Below are positions 8,097 to 16,543 of a stretch of DNA of 64,000 bases, piece by piece. Position 1 is the stretch's first letter. Each line of letters begins with the position of its first letter. Where the stretch lies: the NCBI RefSeq assembly GCF_003426025.1, contig NZ_QJSH01000006.1, positions 1 through 64,000 on the forward strand, given 5' to 3'. The DNA comes from Paraliobacillus quinghaiensis (lineage in GTDB: Bacteria > Bacillota > Bacilli > Bacillales > Amphibacillaceae). The notes beneath the pieces were generated by a model that ran no database searches, was not told the DNA's origin, and worked only from the letters and a program-made list of their open reading frames with translations. Made by a program: the position numbers and the translations under genes.

Positions 8097-9263
8097 ATGA
8101 ATAAATTCCTCGTTTTTTCTTTATCTATTGTTCTATTCATTCAATTTAATATTCCGAAAGTAGAGGCACAACAAGAAGTCGTTCTACCAAACATACTAAG
8201 TGAGTCTGCAATTTTAATAGATGCTACGACAGGTGAAGTACTATTAGAAAAAAAACCTAAGAAAGTAATGTATCCTGCTAGCTTGACCAAAGTAGCTACT
8301 GCCATTTATGCAATTGAAAGAGGTAACTTGGATGATATTGTTACAGTTAGTCAAAATTCAAATGGAACAGGGGGCTCAAGTGTTTATTTAGAAGAAGGTG
8401 AACAGGTGAAGTTAAAAACTTTAATACAAGGGTTATTGGTTAACTCGGGTAATGATGCTGGAGTAGCTATTGCTGAACACCTTGATGGAAGTGTTGAAAA
8501 ATTTTCTTCTAACATAAACCAATACTTAAAAAATACTATAGGCATAAATACCACAAATTTCATGAACCCACATGGTTTGTTTGACCCTAAACACACAACA
8601 ACTGCATCTGATTTAGCAAAAATAACGCAGTATGCAATGCAAAATGGAATCTTTAAAGATATTTTTGGAATGAAACAATTAGAATGGAACGGTCTGTCAT
8701 GGAACACAACATTATATACACATCATAAATTAATGAGAGAAGTACCATATGATGGAATAAATGGAGGAAAAACAGGTTATGTTAATGAATCGGGATTCAC
8801 CTTAATTACAACAGCTGAACGTGAAAATATAAGCTTAATAGCTGTTGTATTAAAAGGATCACAACCGACCGCTTATAACGATACAACAAAACTATTAGAC
8901 TATGGTTTTAAAAACTTTGAAACGAGTAAAATTGCAAAAGGCAAGGAATATGTGAATGTGTTAGGAGAAAGGTATGAAGTCCCAAATGATCTTTTTTTTA
9001 CAAATAGGATAGGAGAAGAAATTGTTCCAGATATATTAACCAATGGTAAATTGGTTATAAATCAACAGAAATCAAAATTTAATAGTACCTTTGAGTTAAA
9101 AAAGAAAATAGAAGAAGTGGAGGAAATTCAACCGGAACTATTAGTAGAAGAAACGGTTGCTGAATCAGATAATGATGGAAATTTCCTAATTAAGTTAATA
9201 AAAAAAGTGATAAGTTACATTTTTAATTTAGGGGAAAAAGTTGAATCTGTTCTAAACTCGTAA
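8097..9263 (+). CDS. D-alanyl-D-alanine carboxypeptidase (PBP5/DacF type)
   Basis: These low-molecular-weight penicillin-binding proteins trim the terminal D-Ala from peptidoglycan stem peptides. The 388-residue protein has a signal peptide (1-24, ending VEA-QQ), then the peptidase S11 domain with all three active-site motifs: SLTK at 62-65, SGN at 117-119 and KTG near 225-227. A C-terminal domain of the PBP5 type follows. The tail (about 365-385) is a hydrophobic/amphipathic helix that probably attaches to the membrane. It is a complete enzyme and probably a second copy in the genome. The start ATG follows AGAAAGGTG. It sits among copper and envelope genes rather than in the spore dacF operon. 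Confidence 0.9.
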   Translation: MNKFLVFSLSIVLFIQFNIPKVEAQQEVVLPNILSESAILIDATTGEVLLEKKPKKVMYPASLTKVATAIYAIERGNLDDIVTVSQNSNGTGGSSVYLEEGEQVKLKTLIQGLLVNSGNDAGVAIAEHLDGSVEKFSSNINQYLKNTIGINTTNFMNPHGLFDPKHTTTASDLAKITQYAMQNGIFKDIFGMKQLEWNGLSWNTTLYTHHKLMREVPYDGINGGKTGYVNESGFTLITTAERENISLIAVVLKGSQPTAYNDTTKLLDYGFKNFETSKIAKGKEYVNVLGERYEVPNDLFFTNRIGEEIVPDILTNGKLVINQQKSKFNSTFELKKKIEEVEEIQPELLVEETVAESDNDGNFLIKLIKKVISYIFNLGEKVESVLNS

Positions 9264-9430
9264 TAAAGAGTAGAAGTATAAATAAGAATATGACAAAATG
9301 ATATATTTCCAAAAAGTAATGTCAATATTGATTTGGGGAATTAGTATGCATGGTGAACAACAGGTTGCCTATGGATTGTGGATCTAAGACCGGATAATTC
9401 TGACCTAGAACGGATGTTAGAATATATATA

Positions 9431-9739
9431 GTTAAAGGAAAACCAAAGATCTCGCTAAATAATGCCACTAAGAAAGCCGTAAAAGCTCCAAAAGTTCGCC
9501 AATCTCTACGTCATCCTCAATATAGCGGCTTTATGTTGGCAATTATAGGATTTCTAGTCCAGTGGCCAACTATAGTAACATTACTAATGTCACCGATATT
9601 AATGTTTATTTATGTAAGACTAGCGAAACAAGAAGAAAAAATGTTGATTGAAATGTTTGGAAGCGAGTATATACAGTATATGGATCTTGTACCTCGATTT
9701 TTACCGAAACTTAAAAAAAGTAATTATCAATATTCATAA
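9431..9739 (+). pseudogene. C-terminal fragment of an isoprenylcysteine methyltransferase-like protein
   Basis: The reading frame is open from about 9404, with the first ATG at 9533. It encodes LRHPQYSGFMLAIIGF, then a membrane helix, then KQEEKMLIEMFGSEYIQYMDLVPRFLP. This is the typical C-terminal half of the ICMT/PEMT methyltransferase membrane family (RHP..G motif and E..L...FG..Y..Y motif). The N-terminal membrane helices are missing, and 9264-9430 shows only short frames with stops. I read it as a truncated, probably inactive gene. Translation from ATG 9533 would yield only 68 residues. Confidence 0.65.
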
Positions 9740-9795
9740 TTAGTTAAAGTTGTTACATAAGGAAGTAGTGAAAAAGTTTTTTGAGGAGATAAACG

Positions 9796-10047
9796 ATGAA
9801 CAAGAAACTGATATCTTTTCAATTAGAAGAAGTAGAATTTCAATTAAATAATTTGCAAAAAAAGGTAATGTGCGAAGAAGATGGCAAAGAAGAGTGGTTG
9901 AACGAGTTAACAATTGCTCAATTTAAAATGGGAAAAATATCAGGGTTATTAATAGAAAGTTATATTAGACAATACATGGATGAAGCAGTAAAAACAAGAA
10001 ACAAAGAAGTTGCAAAAGAGATATCAAAACTTCTGAAGTATATATAG
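9796..10047 (+). CDS. small protein of unknown function
   Basis: This 83-residue protein is predicted to be almost entirely alpha-helical and coiled-coil-like (LEEVEFQLNNLQKKV, then NELTIAQFKMGKISGL, then a C-terminal VAKEISKLLKYI). It has one Cys and no signal peptide. GAGGAG lies eight bases before ATG 9796. It stands upstream of the cupredoxin gene and may share its transcript. I cannot assign a family. Confidence 0.55.
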   Translation: MNKKLISFQLEEVEFQLNNLQKKVMCEEDGKEEWLNELTIAQFKMGKISGLLIESYIRQYMDEAVKTRNKEVAKEISKLLKYI

Positions 10048-10110
10048 TATAAATCTCCTGAAAATGATGTTGATATAGATATTTATACTATTTTATAAAG
10101 GAGCGAGTCA

Positions 10111-10521
10111 ATGCTTAATATATTAAAAAAATACAAGTTAGAATTAATACTGCTAACAGTTGTTGTTGGGGCTATCATACCAATTACATTAAACTTTGTT
10201 GCTGCTGGAGAGCAAGATTCAACCATAGGGAAATCTGTAGAAATATCAATGTCAGGGTATAATCCATCGACCATTAATGCAAATGTAGGAGAAGAAATAA
10301 CGATTAAATTAATAAATCCAGACAATTCCGCACACTTGGATGGAGGTGGATGGCATCAATTTGCAAGTGATGAATTAGATTTTGATTATAGATTAAGTCC
10401 TAAATCAACAGAGGTAATCACACTAAAAGTTAACAAGCCTGGAGAGTACGAATTTTATTGTGATATTTGTTGTGGTGGCCGTGAAAACCCATCGATGCAA
10501 GGTAAATTAATTATTTCATAG
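10111..10521 (+). CDS. membrane-anchored cupredoxin-like protein
   Basis: The 136-residue protein has one N-terminal membrane helix (about 9-31) and then a cupredoxin beta-barrel facing outside. Possible copper ligands are His in NSAHLDGGGWHQF and the cluster in EFYCDICCGGRENPSMQGKL: three Cys and one Met. The pattern resembles the CuA or blue-copper loop of cytochrome oxidase subunit 2 but lacks its loop His (C-x3-C-x3-H). It may carry copper or act as an extracytoplasmic copper-thiol relay. Seven bases later begins a CcdA-like thiol transporter, a pairing that suggests the Cys loop is kept reduced by it. ATG 10111 follows AAAGGAG. Confidence 0.75.
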   Translation: MLNILKKYKLELILLTVVVGAIIPITLNFVAAGEQDSTIGKSVEISMSGYNPSTINANVGEEITIKLINPDNSAHLDGGGWHQFASDELDFDYRLSPKSTEVITLKVNKPGEYEFYCDICCGGRENPSMQGKLIIS

Positions 10522-10537
10522 ATTAGGATTGATCACT

Positions 10538-11356
10538 TTGAAAGTATCATTACTAAAGTTAATGACTAGTTTATTTCTTTTTTTCTTAGTTTTCTTCATT
10601 TCTTTTTTTGTTGATCAAAATATAATTGCAGACAACGTAGCTACAACATCTATTATACTTTTAATTGCAATTATATTTCTTGCAGGTATATTGGATGGGT
10701 TTAATCCATGTGCTTTTAGTACCCTGCTTTTATGGAGTGGTTTTCTGTTACATCGTTTTGGTGCAGGAATAGATGGCGAATTAACTGTAGAAAAACAACG
10801 AAAAAAAATATTAAGTTACGCATTCTTTTATGCGTTAGGTATTTTCTTTATTTATTTTTTATTAGGTGTTGGTATTTTAGAGTTGTTTCGACTCACTGCT
10901 ATACAAACAAGACTATTACTGCAAATTGCTGGTTTCATCATAGTCGTTCTAGGTGTTTTGATGATTCGAGATGTTTTTGTCATACATAAAAAAGCAATCA
11001 TAAAAATGCCTGCATTTCTTCATCCAATCTATAAGAAGTTCAGTGAACCAGTTTCTAAAATTGGCAGTTTTTTAAGTGGTATTGTCATTGGCCTCTGCAG
11101 TGTACCTTGTGGAGGTGCAATCTATATGGCAGTTTTATTAATCATCCAGGAAAAAACGTTTACTGTAAAATATCCGCTTTTATTCTTATATAATTTAGGG
11201 TTTGTTTTACCTGTATTCATATTAGCGTTTATTCTATCAAATAAGAAGTTATTAACCAGTTTAAGCAGAGATTTTATTTTATCTCGAGGGAAGCTGAAAC
11301 TAATTATTGGAATAACAACTATATTATTGGGGTATTTATCAATTTTGTTGTCTTGA
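10538..11356 (+). CDS. CcdA/DsbD-type thiol-disulfide membrane transporter
   Basis: CcdA and the DsbD beta domain carry electrons from cytosolic thioredoxin across the membrane through a Cys pair. The protein has about seven membrane helices, with the two signature cysteines in LDGFNPCAFS (helix 1) and IGLCSVPCGG (helix 4). It is longer than classic CcdA, having an extra N-terminal helix. TTG 10538 is preferred as start because AGGA sits about nine bases upstream; TTG 10529 or ATG 10562 are alternatives. It directly follows the cupredoxin gene, so reduction of that protein's Cys loop is a likely job (inference). Confidence 0.8.
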   Translation: MKVSLLKLMTSLFLFFLVFFISFFVDQNIIADNVATTSIILLIAIIFLAGILDGFNPCAFSTLLLWSGFLLHRFGAGIDGELTVEKQRKKILSYAFFYALGIFFIYFLLGVGILELFRLTAIQTRLLLQIAGFIIVVLGVLMIRDVFVIHKKAIIKMPAFLHPIYKKFSEPVSKIGSFLSGIVIGLCSVPCGGAIYMAVLLIIQEKTFTVKYPLLFLYNLGFVLPVFILAFILSNKKLLTSLSRDFILSRGKLKLIIGITTILLGYLSILLS

Positions 11357-11427
11357 TTATTGATTGGTGAATTAAACTATAATGTGGGTTTTATACTTTA
11401 TAAATCGAAAATGGAGAGGTGATTCAA

Positions 11428-11670
11428 TTGTTAGCAGTTAAGTTAAAAGGAAACCGAGCAATTATTGATGTTCGAGTACAAGCAGCAGCTGGGGAACATC
11501 CAGGTAATGATATTTTAAAATATGTTGAAAGTGCACCTAAGGATATTGAATTTGAAATTCATGTGCCTCATGAAGCAAAACCACTTGTCAAAAAATTAGA
11601 AGGCATCGGAATGAACGTTACTACAAATAAAGTTGATGAAAATCATTATTACTTAATCGCAAATCTTTAA
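11428..11670 (+). CDS. small TusA/DUF2249-like protein
   Basis: This 80-residue protein alternates strands and helices in the manner of the TusA/DUF2249 sulfur-carrier fold: IIDVRVQAAAGEHPGNDILKYV, then EFEIHVPHEAKPLVKKLEGIG, then MNVTTNKVDENHYYLIANL. The Cys-Pro motif of true TusA is absent, so it is not a standard sulfur carrier. GGAGAGG (11413-11419) favours TTG 11428 over the in-frame GTG 11419. It stands alone between the CcdA-like gene and the DUF305 gene. Family assignment is tentative. Confidence 0.5.
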   Translation: MLAVKLKGNRAIIDVRVQAAAGEHPGNDILKYVESAPKDIEFEIHVPHEAKPLVKKLEGIGMNVTTNKVDENHYYLIANL

Positions 11671-11802
11671 GTGAGATAGTATTTATAGGCGATAATTTTT
11701 TAACGACTTCTTACTCATTCAGTAGGTTCTAAACTTAAATGTTTACTATTTGTAGAAAAGGCAATAAATAGTTGTAAACAAATTACTTGAGGAGGGTAAA
11801 TT

Positions 11803-12246
11803 ATGAAGCCATATTGGAAATTTGCAGGAATGGTAATTTCATCAACCATCATTATGTTCATCTTTAAGTATTGGAGCACTTTTAAAGTGGAACACATATT
11901 TTTCAGTGAAACAAGAGCCTATATGGCCTTATTAATGGGTGCAACTATGGCTGTCATCATGCTGCTTTTTATGACACATATGCTAAAGAATCGCAAAGTG
12001 AATATTGGGATTTTAACGGGAAGTATCGTAGTATTTGCCGTCTCGCTTTTCTTACTTCGAAGCCAAACATTTGTTGATGACGTAGATTATATGAAAGCCA
12101 TGATTCCACACCATTCCATAGCTATCTTAACAAGTGAAAGGGCTGAAATTACTGATCCACGTGTTAGAGAACTGGCAGATCAAATTATAGAGGCGCAACG
12201 TGAAGAAATTGCAGAAATGAAGAAGTACATTGATGATTTAGAATAA
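11803..12246 (+). CDS. DUF305 membrane protein, possible copper binder
   Basis: The 147-residue protein has three membrane helices (about 8-24, 38-58, 66-83) followed by a DUF305 helical domain. The DUF305 signature is YMKAMIPHHSIAI, a Met/His-rich motif that in related proteins is thought to bind metal, followed by a long amphipathic helix ending in a charged tail. Such proteins are common in copper and heavy-metal islands of Gram-positive bacteria. It lies just before the cop operon but is separated from it by a strong terminator. ATG 11803 follows GAGGAGGG. Confidence 0.8.
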   Translation: MKPYWKFAGMVISSTIIMFIFKYWSTFKVEHIFFSETRAYMALLMGATMAVIMLLFMTHMLKNRKVNIGILTGSIVVFAVSLFLLRSQTFVDDVDYMKAMIPHHSIAILTSERAEITDPRVRELADQIIEAQREEIAEMKKYIDDLE

Positions 12247-12300
12247 GAATAGTGATTTAATATGGAGTCAAAAATATTGTTTATAAGAAAGAAAAACCTA

Positions 12301-12337
12301 AAAGGTGTGAATTAGTTTGCTAATTCACACCTTTTTA
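12301..12337 (+). terminator. intrinsic terminator after the DUF305 gene
   Basis: A perfect 15-bp stem (AAAGGTGTGAATTAG, 12301-12315, with its complement at 12320-12334) has a four-base loop and a T-run. It separates the upstream genes from the cop promoter. Confidence 0.9.
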
Positions 12338-12413
12338 ATTTTTTTAGGATTTAAATTAAAATTATGCACACTACCTAAAGATGTGACAGATTTATGAAAT
12401 GGTTTTAATTTAG

Positions 12414-12465
12414 TTGACATTTAACGTTTACAATTGTAAACTAACATTAATCGATTACAAATGTA
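12414..12465 (+). promoter_or_regulatory. cop promoter with two CopY operator boxes
   Basis: TTGACA (12414-12419) and TAAACT (12437-12442) are 17 bp apart. Two cop boxes of the TACAnnTGTA type are present: TACAATTGTA at 12429-12438, inside the larger palindrome GTTTACAATTGTAAAC (12426-12441), and TACAAATGTA at 12456-12465. The first overlaps the -10 element and the second covers the transcription start, so CopY bound there would block RNA polymerase until copper releases it. Confidence 0.9.
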
Positions 12466-12485
12466 AACGAAAAAGAGGTGTTTAA

Positions 12486-12926
12486 ATGGAAGATAAGTCA
12501 CAAATAACCGATGCAGAATGGGAAGTTATGCGTGTAGTTTGGACGCTTCATCAAGCTACTAGTAAAGACATTATAGAGGTGTTACGTTCTAAGAAAAATT
12601 GGAAGCAAGCAACTGCAAAAACGTTAATAGGTCGATTAGTTCAAAAAGGGTTATTAGAAACAGAACAAGATGGAAAACGATACCTATATACTGCTGCTGT
12701 TGATGAAACCGAAAGTGTCAAAATGTTGGAGCAAAGGCTATTTGATCGTATCTGTAATAAAGAAGTAGGTAAAACCATAGCAAGCATGATTTCAGAATCC
12801 ACTTTGAGTCATAATGATATCGAATTGTTAGAAGAAACTTTAAATAGGAAGAAAAGTGAAGCGGTAGAAGAAGTGAAATGCAATTGTGTACCAGGGCAAT
12901 GTCAATGTAAAGGACATCACCACTAG
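12486..12926 (+). CDS. copY: copper-responsive repressor CopY
   Basis: CopY/TcrY repressors (BlaI/MecI-like winged helix) hold cop operons silent with Zn(II) bound and leave the DNA when Cu(I) replaces zinc. The N-terminal winged helix is clear (ITDAEWEVMRVVWTL, then TAKTLIGRLVQKGLLETEQDGKRYLY). The C-terminus has the metal hook CNCVPGQCQC, two CxC pairs, followed by a short His tail GHHH. At 146 residues it is normal size. It is the first gene of copY-copZ-copA and sits directly behind two matching operator boxes, so it autoregulates. Confidence 0.95.
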   Translation: MEDKSQITDAEWEVMRVVWTLHQATSKDIIEVLRSKKNWKQATAKTLIGRLVQKGLLETEQDGKRYLYTAAVDETESVKMLEQRLFDRICNKEVGKTIASMISESTLSHNDIELLEETLNRKKSEAVEEVKCNCVPGQCQCKGHHH

Positions 12927-12959
12927 AATTATTATTAATATAAGAGGAGTGTTTAAGAA

Positions 12960-13175
12960 ATGAAAAAAGTAACTTTAGATATTACAGGTATGAGTTGTGG
13001 ACACTGTGTAAATAAAATTGAAACAGCATTAAAAGAGCAAAATGGTGTGGAGAAAGCTAAAGTTAATGTAAAAAAAGGTACAGCTGATATTAAATATAAT
13101 GAATCCATACTAACCTTGGATAAAATAACAGATGTGATAAGTGAAGTAGGGTATAGTGCAAAATTAGTTAATTAA
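12960..13175 (+). CDS. copZ: copper chaperone CopZ
   Basis: CopZ delivers Cu(I) in the cytosol to CopA and to CopY. The 71-residue protein is a single heavy-metal-associated (HMA) domain with the metal site GMSCGHC at about 10-16 and the usual beta-alpha-beta pattern (VEKAKVNVKKGTADIKY). The gene lies 33 bp after copY and 16 bp before the copA start, in one operon. GAGGAG precedes the ATG. Confidence 0.95.
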   Translation: MKKVTLDITGMSCGHCVNKIETALKEQNGVEKAKVNVKKGTADIKYNESILTLDKITDVISEVGYSAKLVN

Positions 13176-13191
13176 TGAGAGGGTGAGTAAG

Positions 13192-15654
13192 ATGGTGACA
13201 AAAACATTAAAGATAGAAGGAATGACTTGTGCATCGTGTGCACAAACGGTGGAAAAAGGCACGAAAAAGTTACAAGGGGTTGCATCGTCGAGTGTAAATT
13301 TAGCAACTGAAAAATTAAGTGTTGAGTTTGATGAGAATGAAGCTTCTATAAAAGACATTCAAGCAGCAGTTGACAAGGCAGGGTACAAGGCAATCTCAGA
13401 TGCAGAAAAGAAAACTTTCTCTATTTCAGGAATGACTTGTGCATCTTGTGCCCAAACGATTGAAAGAGCAACTAGTAAGTTAGATGGCGTGATTGAATCA
13501 GATGTAAATTTGGCAACTGAAAAAATGAATGTCCAGTATGATTCTTCTACTGTTACAGTTTCAGATATTGCCGATGCAGTAGCAAGTGCGGGATATGAAG
13601 CGCGTGAAGATGTCGGCTCATCATCAGAATCAATAGATGAAGATCGTGTGAAGAAGGAAATGGAAATTAAAAGTCTTTGGAAGAGGTTCTTGATTTCTGC
13701 AATCTTTGCTGCACCATTACTCTATATTGCCATGGGGCATTTAGTCGGTGCACCATTGCCACGATTAATTGATCCCGAATTTAATCCTGAAGCATTCGCG
13801 CTTATTCAAGCAATATTGACTTTACCAGTAGTTATTGTAAATAGGAGTATCTATTCAGTAGGTTTCAAAACATTATTTCGCGGTCACCCAAACATGGACT
13901 CTTTAATTGCAATCGGAACAAGTGCAGCTGCGCTTTATGGCGTATTTGCCACTGTTATGATTTACTCTGGAGATACTAGTTATGCCAACGATCTATACTT
14001 TGAGACAGCAGCAGTTATTCTAGCGTTAATAACGCTAGGAAAGTATCTAGAAACATTGACCAAAGGCAAAACATCTGAGGCAATCAAAAAATTAATGGGT
14101 CTCGCTCCAAAAACAGCTAAGGTTATTAGAAATGGGCAAGAAGTAGAAATATCGATTGATGAAGTAGAGGTAGATGATATTGTAGTTGTCAAGCCAGGAG
14201 AGAAACTGCCTGTTGATGGTGTGGTAGTAGAAGGTATGACAGCAATTGATGAATCTATGCTAACTGGCGAGAGTATCCCTGTTGAAAAGAATATAGGAGA
14301 TAATGTAATCGGCGCAAGTATCAATAAAAATGGGACAATTCAATATCGAGCAACAAAAGTTGGAAAAGACACTGCACTCTCACAAATTATTAAATTAGTG
14401 GAAGACGCTCAAGGTTCCAAAGCACCTATTGCTAAAATGGCTGATGTGATTTCTGGTTACTTTGTTCCGATTGTAATTGGGATTGCTATTCTTTCTGGAT
14501 TAGCTTGGTATATCGGTGGCCAATCTGTAGTTTTCTCACTTACGATTTTAATTTCTGTTCTTGTAATCGCATGTCCTTGTGCTTTAGGGTTAGCCACTCC
14601 CACAGCAATTATGATTGGAACTGGAAAAGGGGCAGAGAACGGTGTATTAATAAAAAGTGGTGTTGCACTTGAAACCACTCACAAATTGCAAACTATTGTA
14701 TTTGATAAGACAGGAACGATAACAGAAGGAAAACCAATCGTAACAGATATTGTTACCGCTAATGGTATATCAGAAGATGAATTATTATCATTAGCAGCTT
14801 CTGCTGAAAAGGGATCAGAACATCAATTAGGTGAAGCAATTGTAAAAGGTGCTACCGAAAAACAACTGAAATTAATGAAGACAACGGCTTTTAATGCCAT
14901 CCCTGGTCATGGTATTGAGGTAACAATAGATGATAAAAACTTATTGTTAGGTAATAAGAAATTAATGGATGATCGTAATATCTCATTAGGTGAACTAATG
15001 GAAAATTCTGATCAATTAGCAAATGAAGGTAAAACCCCGATGTATATTGCGATGAATGGTCAAATTGCTGGAATAATAGCTGTAGCAGATACGGTTAAGG
15101 AAAATAGTGTGAAAGCAATCGAAAAGCTACACCAAATGGGGATCGAAGTAGCGATGATTACTGGTGATAATAAACGAACAGCTGAAGCAATTGCTAAACA
15201 AGTGGGAATTGATCGTGTACTAAGTGAAGTGTTACCAGAAGACAAAGCTAGTGAAGTGAAAAAACTTCAAGAGGAAGGTAAGAAAGTAGCAATGGTAGGA
15301 GATGGAATAAATGATGCCCCAGCACTGGCTCAATCTGATGTTGGAATTGCAATTGGGTCTGGTACAGATGTAGCTATGGAATCAGCAGATATTGTTCTGA
15401 TGCGGAGCGATTTAATGGATGTACCAACAGCTGTCCAATTAAGTAAATCTACACTTAGAAATATTAAACAAAATCTATTCTGGGCATTTGCGTATAACAC
15501 AGCAGGTATTCCGGTAGCAATGGGGATCTTATTCCTATTTGGAGGTCCGTTATTAAGTCCAATGTTTGCAGCTGCGGCGATGACTTTTAGTTCTTTATCC
15601 GTGTTATTAAATGCATTAAGATTGAAACGATTTAAGCCTTCTACTTTAAACTAA
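13192..15654 (+). CDS. copA: Cu(I)-exporting P1B-type ATPase CopA
   Basis: CopA pumps Cu(I) out of the cytosol using ATP. Two N-terminal HMA domains each carry MTCASC (Cys 13/16 and Cys 83/86). The membrane part holds the P1B-1 copper motif CPC (about 461-463), and the cytosolic part has the phosphorylation motif DKTGT (Asp near 505), the TGD motif (MITGDN) and GDGINDAPAL. About eight membrane helices are expected, and the length of 820 residues is normal for a two-HMA CopA. ATG 13192 is preferred to the in-frame GTG 13183 because GAGAGGG lies eight bases before it. It is the last gene of the cop operon; no strong terminator is visible directly after it. Confidence 0.97.
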   Translation: MVTKTLKIEGMTCASCAQTVEKGTKKLQGVASSSVNLATEKLSVEFDENEASIKDIQAAVDKAGYKAISDAEKKTFSISGMTCASCAQTIERATSKLDGVIESDVNLATEKMNVQYDSSTVTVSDIADAVASAGYEAREDVGSSSESIDEDRVKKEMEIKSLWKRFLISAIFAAPLLYIAMGHLVGAPLPRLIDPEFNPEAFALIQAILTLPVVIVNRSIYSVGFKTLFRGHPNMDSLIAIGTSAAALYGVFATVMIYSGDTSYANDLYFETAAVILALITLGKYLETLTKGKTSEAIKKLMGLAPKTAKVIRNGQEVEISIDEVEVDDIVVVKPGEKLPVDGVVVEGMTAIDESMLTGESIPVEKNIGDNVIGASINKNGTIQYRATKVGKDTALSQIIKLVEDAQGSKAPIAKMADVISGYFVPIVIGIAILSGLAWYIGGQSVVFSLTILISVLVIACPCALGLATPTAIMIGTGKGAENGVLIKSGVALETTHKLQTIVFDKTGTITEGKPIVTDIVTANGISEDELLSLAASAEKGSEHQLGEAIVKGATEKQLKLMKTTAFNAIPGHGIEVTIDDKNLLLGNKKLMDDRNISLGELMENSDQLANEGKTPMYIAMNGQIAGIIAVADTVKENSVKAIEKLHQMGIEVAMITGDNKRTAEAIAKQVGIDRVLSEVLPEDKASEVKKLQEEGKKVAMVGDGINDAPALAQSDVGIAIGSGTDVAMESADIVLMRSDLMDVPTAVQLSKSTLRNIKQNLFWAFAYNTAGIPVAMGILFLFGGPLLSPMFAAAAMTFSSLSVLLNALRLKRFKPSTLN

Positions 15655-15837
15655 CATTCAAGGTTGGAGTAGTGAAAATGATTTGATGTTCACATTGTTG
15701 ACAAGGTATTTGCTTTTTTTCTGCACATTAAGGTTCTAATATAAGATTTGGAAATTAAATTCTGTTTTTAGACATGTTAGGCATGTGTTCTGGTTTGTAT
15801 AAATAATCTAAAATTTAATTAATTAGGAGAGGATAAG

Positions 15838-16047
15838 ATGGAAACTATTATTTTTAATGTTGAAGGTATGTCATGCGGTCATTGTGTCAATTCCATTAAA
15901 GAGGCTTTAAATGAATTAGAAGGAGTATGTCATTCAAATGTTAGTTTAGATGACAAAACAGTGGAGGTTAAGTACGACACCTCAGTAATCGATGTAAGTA
16001 AGGTAAGGGAAGCAATAGTTGATACAGGATATCAAGTCATAGCATAG
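15838..16047 (+). CDS. copZ: second CopZ-like HMA copper chaperone
   Basis: A separate 69-residue HMA protein with the metal site GMSCGHC (about 10-16) and the fold pattern HSNVSLDDKTVEVKY. It is related to but clearly different from the CopZ encoded at 12960-13175. It begins 183 bp after copA behind TTAGGAGAGG, and a His-rich membrane protein gene follows 36 bp downstream. It may serve the second ATPase (CopB) or the membrane protein, but that is inference. Confidence 0.9.
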   Translation: METIIFNVEGMSCGHCVNSIKEALNELEGVCHSNVSLDDKTVEVKYDTSVIDVSKVREAIVDTGYQVIA

Positions 16048-16083
16048 AGGAATTAATAATCAGTGATTGTGGAGGTGTTTATT

Positions 16084-16389
16084 TTGGATTGGGTATTGCT
16101 TTTAGTTCTTCTTATCTGTCCACTGATGATGTTATTTATGCATGGTGGTCACAGAGGGCACAAACATAGTGGTGGAAAACACGGTAGTCATAATCACTCA
16201 CAGCAACATGGTCACGGAGACCATAGTCACCATTCAAGCTTACAGGATAATAATTCTAGTAGCGTTGAAAGGATGGATAGTTATAAGTTAAACCAATTAG
16301 AGGGAGAAATCGAATTATTAAAAGAAAAAAATGAATTACTACAAAAGAAGGTAGAAAACTTTTCGCAGGGTGTTACTCATAAATCGTAA
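16084..16389 (+). CDS. His-rich small membrane protein
   Basis: The protein has one N-terminal membrane helix (WVLLLVLLICPLMMLFM), then a histidine-rich stretch from about 22 to 55 (GGHRGHKHSGGKHG, NHSQQHGHGDHSHHS). A short predicted coiled coil (NQLEGEIELLKEKNELLQKKVENF) ends it. The layout resembles small DUF2933-type proteins found with copper genes. The His stretch probably binds metal at the membrane face. GGAGGTG at 16071 fits TTG 16084 as start, rather than the in-frame GTG 16063. It is co-transcribed with the second copZ, and a strong terminator follows. Confidence 0.75.
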   Translation: MDWVLLLVLLICPLMMLFMHGGHRGHKHSGGKHGSHNHSQQHGHGDHSHHSSLQDNNSSSVERMDSYKLNQLEGEIELLKEKNELLQKKVENFSQGVTHKS

Positions 16390-16400
16390 TAAATAAATCA

Positions 16401-16448
16401 AAAGAGGGTGTCACTAAAAGTAACTTTTGGTAACACTCTCTTTTTAAA
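16401..16448 (+). terminator. intrinsic terminator after the His-rich protein gene
   Basis: AAAGAGGGTGT (16401-16411) pairs with ACACTCTCTTT (16433-16443). The loop contains its own AAAAG/CTTTT stem, and a T-run follows. Confidence 0.85.
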
Positions 16449-16543
16449 TATAAGTAAATGTGACACAAGTTAGCTATATTTTCTGATTAGACTTGTAATA
16501 TTCTAATAGTAGAGTCACTATTAAGTGAGAGGAAGTTTACAAA

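Noticed and set aside
11428-11670. True TusA sulfur carrier
   Set aside because: The Cys-Pro active motif near the N-terminus is missing.
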